Shown here: piece by piece, positions 12,291 to 25,044 of the stretch
Numbering within the stretch: position 1 is the stretch's first letter
Layout of the letters: each line of letters opens with the position of its first letter
From: Actinostola sp. cb2023
Taxonomy: Eukaryota > Cnidaria > Anthozoa > Actiniaria > Actinostolidae
Direction: 5' to 3'
DNA length: 64,000 nucleotides
Assembly: GCA_033675265.1 (NCBI GenBank)
Contig: JAUJYZ010000855.1
Coordinates: forward strand, 1 to 64,000
The notes under the pieces: model-generated
Database searches by the model: none
Told to the model about the DNA's origin: nothing
What the model saw: the letters and a program-made list of their open reading frames with translations, nothing else
Translations under genes and position numbers: made by a program

Positions 12291-14560
12291 CGGGGAAGAC
12301 ATGTACATCGACATTGTTTTAAAATTCGACGAAACTTTGAACAGGTATAGTAAATAAATACCACAAGACACCAGGAGAGTTTCAAGACTGTTATTACAGT
12401 ATTTATAGAAAAAATAAATAAAGATATAATCCACAATATCCCAGCTTGGGCTTCCTGTGCCGGTCAATAACAAACAAAATACGAATTTTGTGAATAGTTC
12501 AGTTGGAGTGTGTACGGGAAGAGAGAAAACCCTAAGAAAACTCTTCAGCATCTTGATACAGAGATACGGGTAAATTCCGAAGGTTTAAAGAAGAAGAACG
12601 TTACTTGTAGTGGAGCCGGAGCAGTTGGAAAGAGCAGTTGGACAGTTGGAAAGCACAAGAAAGACGAAGCACAAGAAAGACGAAGGACAAGAAAGACGAA
12701 GGACAACTAGCTGAAAGATCGACGCAACACTGAACATCGAACATTGAACACTGTACTTGGACTTTTGTTAAGTATTTCAGTTAAGTAGTATTCTGTAGAG
12801 TTACATTTATATCATTATTAGTTTTCCATGGTATCTTTAATTCCTTTTGGAGAGTAATAAATGCTGTCAGTCGTATGGTTTGTATTTGTAATTAGTAGTC
12901 TCGGGAGGAAGGGAGAGCACTCGAAGGGAACGGGTGGTGAAAGCGTCACACGAACTCTGATGATCAAAATAGCAACATAATAAAATATAGCGTTATTATT
13001 ACTATAATCGGTTTTTGTGCTTCCGAAATTACGCTTTTATGGTCCAGCGGTTAAGCGCATGCTCATGCAAATTTCCCTCCTGTTAGCCACATTACTTTCT
13101 TTGGGTTGAGTAAGTGACGTCACTTCCTGGCGACAACTGTTTAATGGCGGAAGTGAAGTTAATCGCAAATTTATAGAAATTCTCATTTTAATATTGGGAA
13201 ACTGATATTTCACAGAACATGAAGATTATAATGGCACTGAGGGGATTTAAAGTATTTAAAATGTGGACGTATTTTACGCGCTATTCCCCCTTTAAACCGA
13301 CAATGAGGACTGGACGGGGTTTCAAGTCCGAGGCGAAGCCATAACCGGTTCCCTCAGTGTCTTTAGGCAGATCACTCCGAGTGGCTTCTGAGTGACAACG
13401 CGTGTTGTGCTGCCTCTCGTTGTTTGGTTGGCAACATGTCGGAACATATCTGAACATATCTGCAGACTCCATCCTACTGAAGAACCAACACGTAGTTCTG
13501 GGAGATGGATTTGTTTTTGACGTCACTAGGGTGTAATTGTATTGGGTCAATATAGGCTCTGCTGCTCCCGCCAGCTGGTCTGCAGTGTCGTTATTCCTAA
13601 TTCCTGATATGGTCTGATATGAACATATGTTGTTTGTAATCGGCGTTGATGTTGATATCATTGTTATTATATTTTAGCTTTCTCTCTTTACTAACGCTTC
13701 GAGCCTTGCCCTTTATTGTATCAATTAGCCTTAATTACGCGTTTTCATATTTATAATAATTACTTTAGTAACACACCTTACATGTATTATTAGGGTTAGT
13801 AATAGTGTGGATATATTTGTGTTATTATTACTATATTTTCCATATGCAAACCAACTTCTCGTTTTTTTCCGAGTCTTCATTTACGCTTGACGAAACCCTA
13901 CAAACTACTTGTCAACTATTTCTTGTTTGCACATGTATGACATCATGACGGCCATACTGGTGCGCTACAACGATCAACAAAGCCTTCCTCATTGCCTTCT
14001 CTTGTTTGTACCACCAACATGGCCGCTGCATCTTTGTACTTGAATTATAAATTTCAAATACGGCCCTCGGGATGTATATGGCTTATTGCCTCCGTTCTCG
14101 GTAATTAACTCTTACTTAGAGTCGTCCACGTAGCGACGCCACCAACGTAACTGGACAGGTGAAGTTGATATTGCTTTGTGTTCGACCCGGCCTGCATGAC
14201 TAGCTCAGCGATTACAGCACTAACGGGTGGATCCATCGTTTCACCAGTCTCACCCAGTACTCCTTTGAGCTATGGAGATCTGGCGGACACACAAAAGGTG
14301 ATGCCTTCGAATACAAATCCAGGATCCGCACAAACACCCATACTAAAACCCGACGCTGTATGTACCTGGTTCAACACACCCATACTCAAAGAATCCGAAC
14401 CTATAAGAACCCAAAAGATAGTAACCCCAAAAATGAAGAGTGCGCAACCCAACATATGCGGCCAAATGGGGAATTCATAATGCGAAGGGACCAGAAGAAA
14501 ATAATAATGAAATGATCTATAGGCTATATATATCTATAGGCTGCCAGCCCTTAGGTGTTT
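12291..14560. other. Mostly non-coding; possible retroelement relic
   Basis: No intact gene is seen. On the minus strand at 13281-13661 a 126-codon frame includes SGIRNNDTADQLAGAA, which resembles the end of an RNase H domain of non-LTR retrotransposons (GI.GNE.AD.LA); the rest is not recognisable, so this is a weak call. A plus-strand frame at 14178-14480 (100 codons, non-ATG start) has no recognised domain. A stretch near 13080-13105 resembles sequence beside the inverted block at about 60000. Confidence 0.35.
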
Positions 14561-16287
14561 TTTTTTCTTCGGCTTATTCCAACTGCATAGGTTAATTTAA
14601 ACCTATCAATCAAACGTATTCACACTCTCAGGTAATATATTGATAATATCCTTAAAAAAGACTGAAAATTGAAAAAGAAAATCGAGCCTTTTTTTTTATA
14701 TAAAATATTTATCAATAAAACACTAAAAAATTGATTGAAGAGATCTATCGACGGTCAGTTTATAGCAAAAACAATTCGTACTCGAGAAGAAGAAAACTAT
14801 AACCACAATACAGCAGAGTATGATAACATAGGCAAACGAATGTGAAATGTTTTATCAAAATCAAACTGATGCAGATTTTTGTGATTTTGTGATATTTTGT
14901 TTACTCCTGCCAAGTTTATCATGCTGGAATTGGCATTTCTAGATTTGATTGTAGATCCTGAGGTCTGTATCGCTCAGAATGTCAGTTTTATACTGACTTC
15001 TGACCAACGACTGACTGATATAAATTGATCCGAACAAATCGTAAAAGATGGTTTAAAATACGATTGAAACAGAATGATGAGATAATTACAAAAACTGTAC
15101 TTTAAGAAAACGTTAAACTTGGCCATTATTATGTAAATACAGGTCAGTGGTATTTCAAGCAATAATACTCGAGCCCTCAGTTATTGGTCTATTTGCTTAA
15201 TATATTTTTAGAAAAACCATCATTAATTTTCGAGAAACCAATATCGACCACTTGAGGAAGTTTTGTCAATATACCAAGTCGGAACGACGAGTTTATATTT
15301 TTAGGGTAATTAGCGCCATTTATGCCGGCTTTAATTTGAAGGCTGGCGTCCGTCGATCCATAACAATAAGTAAGAATCATTGCAGTTCACATCGTATTTA
15401 CAGTAGTTTTACTGTTGAAAAAAAACGTTAGTTGTATGAGTAAGCTCATTTTTTTAAGCCACGGATCCAAAGTGTTTATAAAAAACTTTACCTTGCACAA
15501 ACTAATCAACGAAAGCTCCCTTGTTTTGGGACCTTCAATTGGTGCGACATAGAACATTAATTATTATAAACCAAACTATTTCTATCAGGTTCACAGTTCA
15601 TTGCTGTTGATGTGTATCGTTCTGTTGGAGCGCCGCTCATTTCCTCTCGACCCTAATTATAGAACATCACAGGTCTAATATTGACTTAAACAACTAACAG
15701 CCATATTATTAACTCTGAGAATCTTTTTATATTTTGCAGTGATATTCCTTTTCTCAGTAGTGTCTAATGTATTAGTACTCCTTGAAAACATTGTTAAAGG
15801 TTGATTTATCAATTGTCATCTACAAACTGCGATGTTTAATTAAACTTGGATACTCTTTCAAGCTACCGTCTGATAATTGTTCTTTCTATTAATCGAAAGT
15901 TGTTAAATTCAGGTATCCGACTGGTGCGTCTATCAGTTCGTCATTGCTGCCTGGGTTGATGAGCAAAACAATAAGGTACAGCCAAATCCAGTATTTCCTT
16001 ACTATTCCTTGATATTTGCTGCTTATTTTATAGTTTACATTGAATGTAAATTGTGTTTCAAGATTCTTAAACTCATATAATGGTAGATATGCCGACATGC
16101 TGTATGTTGTACTTATCCTGCGCTTTACCGAGGCGCAAATAAGAAAAATATTGAATGTTTGTTGAGAGGTTCTAATTTTCTGATTGATACCTAATACTAT
16201 AACCATATTATTACTAATATAACTATTATAGTATCTGACAAAGATATTGTTACTATCTACGATAGAGTTGTACTACACGGATCGACA

Positions 16288-16512
16288 ATGAAGTACTTTG
16301 CCCTGATGTTGGTGGTGATTGTGGGGTTGATTGTCCTTCAGGCTGAAGGAACCAGTATTCAGGACAAAGAGAGCATGGCGAAACGTTGCGGTATCTATGG
16401 CGAATATAATCTATGTCGTCGTTTGTTTGGTAAAAGACACAAGCATCAGCAAGACTCCACCAATAAGATTCCAACATCAGATGATGAAACCGCCAGCCTC
16501 GTCCTGAAATGA
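16288..16512 (+). CDS. Secreted prepropeptide, candidate amidated neuropeptide, copy 1
   Basis: This is a 74-residue precursor. Residues 1-21 (MKYFALMLVVIVGLIVLQAEG) form a clear signal peptide. After a short acidic spacer, a KR dibasic site at 32-33 precedes CGIYGEYNLCRRLFGKR (34-50). GKR is the standard signal for cleavage and C-terminal amidation, so the predicted product is a 14-residue peptide with a Cys34-Cys43 disulfide and an amidated Phe. An internal RR at 44-45 could give a shorter product. The acidic tail 51-74 is spacer. The ATG is chosen because the signal peptide starts there; AATAAA lies 22 bases after the stop, at 16534. I do not recognise the peptide family. Antimicrobial or venom roles are possible alternatives. 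Confidence 0.8.
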   Translation: MKYFALMLVVIVGLIVLQAEGTSIQDKESMAKRCGIYGEYNLCRRLFGKRHKHQQDSTNKIPTSDDETASLVLK

Positions 16513-17744
16513 TATCATAGCAAATGTAGCGAAAATAAACGTCTACTAAATATAGCGAATGTGGCTAGCTGTTACTAGTGTAATATAAGGCCAATGCAAC
16601 TTTACGCCGAGCGATGAGCAATGTAAAATAATTAATATAGAGCAAAAATCAATAAATATGTTCATGCAACATAATATCATGAGTCTTACTGCTATTACTA
16701 CGACGTTTAGTAACTTTTTTTTAGTACGAACGATTTCCAAACATTACAAATACGGTTTTCTTTAGATTATACTATTCGGTTAAGAATCGATATTTATTTG
16801 TATTCATTTTTCTACAAAATCCCTCATAAAAGATGTGAATCTTACCGAGAAAAAACAAATTTCGTACAAATCCAATTGTTTACACTGAGAAAACTCCATA
16901 ATTACGAGCCTTGCCTGTGTTTTGCTCGATTTTATGAGTTTTGGAAAAACGCATTTTAGTTTAGAATGCGTAGTAATGGATAAGTAGTGAGCGTAATGTG
17001 TGAGGGGTCAATGATTCAAGAGTGATTTATGACAAGTAAGAGGTAGTAAGTCTACTAAGTTAAAGGTAAGTAACATAATGGTAAATATACAATAATTTCA
17101 GTGTCTTGATTAGTGTCTTGATCAGTGTCCTGATCAGTTCTTCCTCCGGTATCAAGATACATCCACCTGACTCGAATCGTGAGAGCTGATTGGTTATTGA
17201 GCTAATGAATTATTAATGAGTTTGAGAAGTATGAATAACAAAACAGTGCACAAACTGAATAAAGCATGCATAAACACAGTATACAAAGGCCACGGGGAAA
17301 ACAAATTGCTTGATGTGAACAAGACCTATAGCCGGTCTGAAGTATATCGATAATTACTTCGAGTTGGTAGGTTACGTTTCTGAGGTGCTGGGTTTCGCTG
17401 GCCACGAACGATGCCATTGATAGGACATGTGCTGGAGGATTCGTGTTGGAGGCTGAGTATTTTCCAGCACTGCAAAACCCGCGACTCTCTTGTCGAAAAA
17501 ACTATCTCTTGAGCTGGTAGAACGGTTACTAGTTGAGCTACTAGTTGAGCTGCTGGTTGAACAAGGCCTTCTTGTAGAAGCTATTTATTGAGGAACATGT
17601 ACTTCTAGAACGTTAGCAGCCGCCATACTTGACCGGCCTGCGTCTAGAGCGAACTGATAATATATTCATAATAATAAATGAACTTTATTATATAGCACAG
17701 ATAAAGTGTATTATTATTATTATTATTATTATTGTTGTTATTAC

Positions 17745-18000
17745 TAGATACTACGCGCGCTCTTATTGGTCAATTAGCGGGCCGTATCTTCCCGTACGGT
17801 CCGCTGAAAGCAGAAAAGTAAGGAAATACTATATAATAAATATATTATTAACCTCGCTCGCTCGGTCCGTACGGGAAGTTATGGATCCTCGTTTTCCCCC
17901 ACTCAGTTTTATGGCCCGCACGCTACGCGCTTGGGTCATAAGGCTGTGCGAAAAAACTCGTTCCATAACTCCCAGTACGTCCTCGCGCTCGGTTAATAAG
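17745..18000. mobile_element. Palindromic MITE in tandem unit 1
   Basis: 'cttcccgtacggtccgc' near 17790 and 'ggtccgtacgggaag' near 17863 are inverted, and 'ttatggcccgc' with 'gggtcataa' form another inverted pair further on. Copies sit at the same place in units 2 (about 22009-22264) and 3 (about 26260-26512), so insertion preceded the tandem amplification. No coding content beyond chance frames. Confidence 0.55.
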
Positions 18001-18413
18001 ATGTATATAGCCATGAGGCAAGATTAGAGATAAAGGCAGGAGGGTTCTGGTCACGTGGAGTTACAGCATCTTTTGATGTCCGAGAGACGCATGTTAACTC
18101 GAAGTGTAACCAGAACAAGTCAACATCAACGATCTTCAAAGAACATGAGAAAAAGAGGAAATATCAACAGCGAGTACTGGATGTCGAAATGGGGACCTTC
18201 ACACCTCTGGTCTTTAGTACAAATGGCGGAATGGGAGCTGAATGTCAAATGTTCTTGAAAAACCTACCTGACGGAAACTTTCAAGAAAGAACGGGCAGTC
18301 GTACGCTATATAGTGATTTTTATTCTTCTTGCTATATTATTTTGACATATTATTATTAAAATTACTATAGCTGCTGTGCTTATATATCTTTTGAGGTTGC
18401 ACATTAAACGTGA

Positions 18414-18620
18414 AGTGAAGTGTGAAGTGAAGTGAAGTGAAGTGAAGTGAAGTGAAGTGAAGTGAAGTGAAGTGAAGTGAAGTGAAGTGAAGTGAAGTGA
18501 AGTGAAGTGAAGTGAAGTGAAGTGAAGTGAAGTGAAGTGAAGTGAAGTGAAGTGAAGTGAAGTGAAGTGAAGTGAAGTGAAGTGAAGTGAAGTGAAGTGA
18601 AGTGAAGTGAAGTGAAGTGA
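18414..18620. repeat. (GTGAA)n microsatellite, unit 1
   Basis: About 205 bp of the pentanucleotide GTGAA. The reverse strand gives long LHFTS-repeat frames that are artefacts of a 5-bp repeat without stops. Confidence 0.97.
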
Positions 18621-20550
18621 CTGGCATGTCACGCCCGAATTATCCAAACGTACTTTAGTGCTGTTTTGAAAAACGTCAAACACAGCTCATACCTTTGTAA
18701 TATTTGTTCCAACTAACATAAATAATATTCCCTCAAACTTTCATTAATGAAGTTGAATTGACGTAAACTCGTTAAACAAGCCATGAAGTTTGCGTTTTCA
18801 CTTTACGGTTGTAGAGTGCTAATCATATTTTTTTCTTCGGCTTATTCCAACTGCATAGGTTAATTTAAACCTATCAATCAAACGTATTCACACTCTCAGG
18901 TAATATATTGATAATATCCTTAAAAAAGACTGAAAATTGAAAAAGAAAATCGAGCCTTTTTTTAAATATAAAATATTTATCAATAAAACACTAAAAATTG
19001 AAGAGATCTATCGACGGTCAGTTTATAGCAAAAACAATTCGTACTCGAGAAGAAGAAAACTATAACCACAATACAGCAGAGTATGATAACATAGGCAAAC
19101 GAATGTGAAATGTTTTATCAAAATCAAACTGATGCAGATTTTTGTGATTTTGTGATATTTTGTTTACTCCTGCCAAGTTTATCATGCTGGAATTGGCATT
19201 TCTAGATTTGATTGTAGATCCTGAGGTCTGTATCGCTCAGAATGTCAGTTTTATACTGACTTCTGACCAACGACTGACTGCAGATATGAAATTGATCCGA
19301 ACAAATCGTAAAAGATGGTTTAAAACACGATTGAAACAGAATGATGGGATAATTACAAAAACTGTACTTTAAGAAAACGTTAAACTTGGCCATTATTATG
19401 TAAATACAGGTCAGTGGTATTTCAAGCAATAATACTCGAGCCCTCAGTTATTGGTCTATTTGCTTAATATATTTTTAGAAAAACCATCATTAATTTTTCG
19501 AGAAACCAATAGCGACCACTTGAGGAAGTTTTGTCAATATACCAAGTCGGAACGCCAAGTTTATATTTTTAGGGTAATTAGCGCCATTTATGCCGGCTTT
19601 AATTTGAAGGCTGGCGTCCGTCGATCCATAACAATAAGTAAGAATCATTGCAGTTCACATCGTATTTACACAGTAGTTTTACTGTTGAAAAACGTTAGTT
19701 GTATGAGTAAGTTCAACTTTTTTAGCCACGGATCCAAAGTGTTTATAAAAGTTTTTACCTTGCACAAACTAATCAACGAAAGCTCCCTGGTTTTGGGACC
19801 TTCAATTGGTGCGACATAGAACATTAATTATTATAAACCAAACTATTTCTATCAGGTTCACAGTTCATTGCTGTTGATGTGTATCGTTCTGTTGGAGCGC
19901 CGCTCATTTCCTCTCGACCCTAATTATAGAACATCACAGGTCTAATATTGACTTAAACAACTAACAGCCATATTATTAACTCTGAGAATCTTTTTATATT
20001 TTGCAGTGATATTCCTCTTCTAGTGTCTAATGTATTAGTACTCCTTGAAAACATTGTTAAAGGTTGATTTATCAATTGTTATCTACAAACTGCGATGTTT
20101 AATTAAACTTGGATACTCTTTCAAGCTACCGTCTGATAATTGTTCTTTCTATTAATCGAAAGTTGTTAAATTCAGGTATCCGACTGGTGCGTCTATCAGT
20201 TCGTCATTGCTGCCTGGGTTGATGAGCAAAACAATAAGGTACAGCCAAATCCAGTATTTCCTTACTATTCCTTGATATTTGCTGCTTATTTTATAGTTTA
20301 CATTGAATGTAAATTGTGTTTCAAGATTCTTAAACTCATATAATGGTAGATATGCCGACATGCTGTATGTTGTACTTATCCTGCGCTTTACCGAGGCGCA
20401 AATAAGAAAAATATTGAATGTTTGTTGAGAGGTTCTAATTTTCTGATTGATACCTAATACTATAACCATATTATTACTAATATAACTATTATAGTATCTG
20501 ACAAAGATATTGTTACTATCTACGATAGAGTTGTACTACACGGATCGACA

Positions 20551-20775
20551 ATGAAGTACTTTGCCCTGATGTTGGTGGTGATTGTGGGGTTGATTGTCCT
20601 TCAGGCTGAAGGAACCAGTATTCAGGACAAAGAGAGCATGGCGAAACGTTGCGGTATCTATGGCGAATATAATCTATGTCGTCGTTTGTTTGGTAAAAGA
20701 CAACAGCATCAGCAAGACTCCACCAATAAGATTCCAACATCAGATGATGAAACCGCCAGCCTCGTCCTGAAATGA
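20551..20775 (+). CDS. Secreted prepropeptide, copy 2
   Basis: Same 74-residue precursor as at 16288. Signal peptide, KR site, two-cysteine peptide and GKR amidation site are all intact. The only protein change from copy 1 is HK to QQ immediately after the GKR, in the discarded tail. AATAAA lies at 20797. Confidence 0.8.
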   Translation: MKYFALMLVVIVGLIVLQAEGTSIQDKESMAKRCGIYGEYNLCRRLFGKRQQHQQDSTNKIPTSDDETASLVLK

Positions 20776-22673
20776 TATCATAGCAAATGTAGCGAAAATA
20801 AACGTCTACTAAATATAGCGAATGTGGCTAGCTGTTACTAGTGTAATATAAGGCCAATGCAACTTTACGCCGAGCGATGAGCAATGTAAAATAATTAATA
20901 TAGAGCAAAAATCAATAAATATGTTCATGCAACATAATATCATGAGTCTTACTGCTATTACTACGACGTTTAGTAACTTTTTTTTAGTACGAACGATTTC
21001 CAAACATTACAAATACGGTTTTCTTTAGATTATACTATTCGGTTAAGAATCGATATTTATTTGTATTCATTTTTCTACAAAATCCCTCATAAAAGATGTG
21101 AATCTTACCGAGAAAAAACAAATTTCGTACAAATCCAATTGTTTACACTGAGAAAACTCCATAATTACGAGCCTTGCCTGTGTTTTGCTCGATTTTATGA
21201 GTTTTGGAAAAACGCATTTTAGTTTAGAATGCGTAGTAATGGATAAGTAGTGAGCGTAATGTGTGAGGGGTCAATGATTCAAGAGTGATTTATGACAAGT
21301 AAGAGGTAGTAAGTCTACTAAGTTAAAGGTAAGTAACATAATGGTAAATATACAATAATTTCAGTGTCTTGATTAGTGTCTTGATCAGTGTCCTGATCAG
21401 TTCTTCCTCCGGTATCAAGATACATCCACCTGACTCGAATCGTGAGAGCTGATTGGTTATTGAGCTAATGAATTATTAATGAGTTTGAGAAGTATGAATA
21501 ACAAAACAGTGCACAAACTGAATAAAGCATGCATAAACACAGTATACAAAGGCCACGGGGAAAACAAATTGCTTGATGTGAACAAGACCTATAGCCGGTC
21601 TGAAGTATATCGATAATTACTTCGAGTTGGTAGGTTACGTTTCTGAGGTGCTGGGTTTCGCTGGCCACGAACGATGCCATTGATAGGACATGTGCTGGAG
21701 GATTCGTGTTGGAGGCTGAGTATTTTCCAGCACTGCAAAACCCGCGACTCTCTTGTCGAAAAAAAATATCTCTTGAGCTGGTAGAACGGTTACTAGTTGA
21801 GCTACTAGTTGAGCTGCTGGTTGAACAAGGCCTTCTTGTAGAAGCTATTTATTGAGGAACATGTACTTCTAGAACGTTAGCAGCCGCCATACTTGACCGG
21901 CCTGCGTCTAGAGCGAACTGATAATATATTCATAATAATAAATGAACTTTATTATATAGCACAGATAAAGTGTATTATTATTATTATTATTATTATTGTT
22001 GTTATTACTAGATACTACGCGCGCTCTTATTGGTCAATTAGCGGGCCGTATCTTCCCGTACGGTCCGCTGAAAGCAGAAAAGTAAGGAAATACTATATAA
22101 TAAATATATTATTAACCTCGCTCGCTCGGTCCGTACGGGAAGTTATGGATCCTCGTTTTCCCCCACTCAGTTTTATGGCCCGCACGCTACGCGCTTGGGT
22201 CATAAGGCTGTGCGAAAAAACTCGTTCCATAACTCCCAGTACGTCCTCGCGCTCGGTTAATAAGATGTATATAGCCATGAGGCAAGATTAGAGATAAAGG
22301 CAGGAGGGTTCTGGTCACGTGGAGTTACAGCATCTTTTGATGTCCGAGAGACGCATGTTAACTCGAAGTGTAACCAGAACAAGTCAACATCAACGATCTT
22401 CAAAGAACATGAGAAAAAGAGGAAATATCAACAGCGAGTACTGGATGTCGAAATGGGGACCTTCACACCTCTGGTCTTTAGTACAAATGGCGGAATGGGA
22501 GCTGAATGTCAAATGTTCTTGAAAAACCTACCTGACGGAAACTTTCAAGAAAGAACGGGCAGTCGTACGCTATATAGTGATTTTTATTCTTCTGCTATAT
22601 TATTTTGACATATTATTATTAAAATTACTATAGCTGCTGTGCTTATATATCTTTTGAGGTTGCACATTAAACG

Positions 22674-22890
22674 TGAAGTGAAGTGAAATGAAGTGAAGTG
22701 AAGTGAAGTGAAGTGAAGTGAAGTGAAGTGAAGAAGTGAAGTGAAGTGAAGTGAAGTGAAGTGAAGTGAAGTGAAGTGAAGTGAAGTGAAGTGAAGTGAA
22801 GTGAAGTGTGAAGTGAAGTGAAGTGAAGTGAAGTGAAGTGAAGTGAAGTGAAGTGAAGTGAAGTGAAGTGAAGTGAAGTGAAGTGAAGTG
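22674..22890. repeat. (GTGAA)n microsatellite, unit 2
   Basis: About 215 bp of GTGAA with interruptions ('gtgaaatg', 'gaagaag', 'gaagtgtgaag') that shift the phase of the repeat, unlike the uninterrupted unit 1 array. Confidence 0.97.
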
Positions 22891-24819
22891 ACTGGCATGT
22901 CACGCCCGAATTATCCAAACGTACTTTAGTGCTGTTTTGAAAAACGTCAAACACAGCTCATACCTTTGTAATATTTGTTCCAACTAACATAAATAATATT
23001 CCCTCAAACTTTCATTAATGAAGTTGAATTGACGTAAACTCGTTAAACAAGCCATGAAGTTTGCGTTTTCACTTTACGGTTGTAGAGTGCTAATCATATT
23101 TTTTTCTTCGGCTTATTCCAACTGCATAGGTTAATTTAAACCTATCAATCAAACGTATTCACACTCTCAGGTAATATATTGATAATATCCTTAAAAAAGA
23201 CTGAAAATTGAAAAAGAAAATCGAGCCTTTTTTTAAATATAAAATATTTATCAATAAAACACTAAAAATTGAAGAGATCTATCGACGGTCAGTTTATAGC
23301 AAAAACAATTCGTACTCGAGAAGAAGAAAACTATAACCACAATACAGCAGAGTATGATAACATAGGCAAACGAATGTGAAATGTTTTATCAAAATCAAAC
23401 TGATGCAGATTTTTGTGATTTTGTGATATTTTGTTTACTCCTGCCAAGTTTATCATGCTGGAATTGGCATTTCTAGATTTGATTGTAGATCCTGAGGTCT
23501 GTATCGCTCAGAATGTCAGTTTTATACTGACTTCTGACCAACGACTGACTGCAGATATGAATTGATCCGAACAAATCGTAAAAGATGGTTTAAAACACGA
23601 TTGAAACAGAATGATGGGATAATTACAAAAACTGTACTTTAAGAAAACGTTAAACTTGGCCATTATTATGTAAATACAGGTCAGTGGTATTTCAAGCAAT
23701 AATACTCGAGCCCTCAGTTATTGGTCTATTTGCTTATATATTTTTAGAAAAAACATCATTAATTTTTCGAGAAACCAATAGCGACCACTTGAGGAAGTTT
23801 TGTCAATATACCAAGTCGGAACGCCAAGTTTATATTTTTAGGGTAATTAGCGCCATTTATGCCGGCTTTAATTTGAAGGCTGGCGTCCGTCGATCCATAA
23901 CAATAAGTAAGAATCATTGCAGTTCACATCGTATTTACACAGTAGTTTTACTGTTGAAAAACGTTAGTTGTATGAGTTAGTTCAACTTTTTTAGCCACGG
24001 ATCCAAAGTGTTTATAAAAGTTTTTACCTTGCACAAACTAATCAACGAAAGCTCCCTGGTTTTGGGACCTTCAATTGGTGCGACGTAGAACATTAATTAT
24101 TATAAACCAAACTATTTCTATCAGGTTCACAGTTCATTGCTGTTGATGTGTATCGTTCTGTTGGAGCGCCGCTCATTTCCTCTCGACCCTAATTATAGAA
24201 CATCACAGGTCTAATATTGACTTAAACAACTAACAGCCATATTATTAACTCTGAGAATCTTTTTATATTTTGCAGTGATATTCCTCTTCTAGTGTCTAAT
24301 GTATTAGTACTCCTTGAAAACATTGTTAAAGGTTGATTTATCAATTGTTATCTACAAACTGCGATGTTTAATTAAACTTGGATACTCTTTCAAGCTACCG
24401 TCTGATAATTGTTCTTTCTATTAATCGAAAGTTGTTAAATTCAGGTATCCGACTGGTGCGTCTATCAGTTCGTCATTGCTGCCTGGGTTGATGAGCAAAA
24501 CAATAAGGTACAGCCAAATCCAGTATTTCCTTACTATTCCTTGATATTTGCTGCTTATTTTATAGTTTACATTGAATGTAAATTGTGTTTCAAGATTCTT
24601 AAACTCATATAATGGTAGATATGCCGACATGCTGTATGTTGTACTTATCCTGCGCTTTACCGAGGCGCAAATAAGAAAAATATTGAATGTTTGTTGAGAG
24701 GTTCTAATTTTCTGATTGATACCTAATACTATAACCATATTATTACTAATATAACTATTATAGTATCTGACAAAGATATTGTTACTATCTACGATAGAGT
24801 TGTAATACACGGATCGACA

Positions 24820-25044
24820 ATGAAGTACTTTGCCCTGATGTTGGTGGTGATTGTGGGGTTGATTGTCCTTCAGGCTGAAGGAATCAGTATTCAGGACAAA
24901 GAGAGCATGGCGAAACGTTGCGGTATCTATGGCGAATATAATCTATGTCGTCGTTTGTTTGGTAAAATACAACAGCATCAGCAAGACTCCACCAATAAGA
25001 TTCCAACATCAGATGATGAAACCGCTAGCCTCGTCCTGAAATGA
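24820..25044 (+). CDS. Secreted prepropeptide, copy 3, altered amidation site
   Basis: Same precursor as copies 1 and 2 with two protein changes beyond those in copy 2. Thr22 is Ile, next to the signal peptide end, and Arg50 is Ile, so GKR after the peptide becomes GKI (AAA ATA). The dibasic cleavage and amidation signal is therefore lost, while the signal peptide, upstream KR and both cysteines remain. The frame stays open to the same stop. This copy may make a different or no mature peptide. The change is a single G-to-T substitution in codon 50. Confidence 0.75.
   Translation: MKYFALMLVVIVGLIVLQAEGISIQDKESMAKRCGIYGEYNLCRRLFGKIQQHQQDSTNKIPTSDDETASLVLK

Larger units (their letters stand above)
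14567..18834. repeat. Tandem segmental duplication, unit 1
   Basis: The landmark 'cttcggcttattccaactgc' begins at 14567, 18835, 23106 and 27709, defining tandem units of 4268, 4271 and 4603 bp plus a truncated fourth. Units are almost identical, so the amplification is recent. Each full unit holds, in order, a ~1.7-kb AT-rich part, the small secreted-peptide gene, an inverted-repeat element with 'cttcccgtacggtccgc' ends, and a GTGAA microsatellite. Unit 1 shows the largest differences near its left edge. Confidence 0.9.
18835..23105. repeat. Tandem segmental duplication, unit 2
   Basis: Second unit, nearly identical to unit 1. Differences include small indels in the AT-rich part and an altered microsatellite. 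A minus-strand 105-codon frame just upstream of the peptide gene (20152-20469; also 15889-16206 and within 24421-24810) is open in all three units, but the units are too similar for this to be evidence of coding. Confidence 0.9.
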
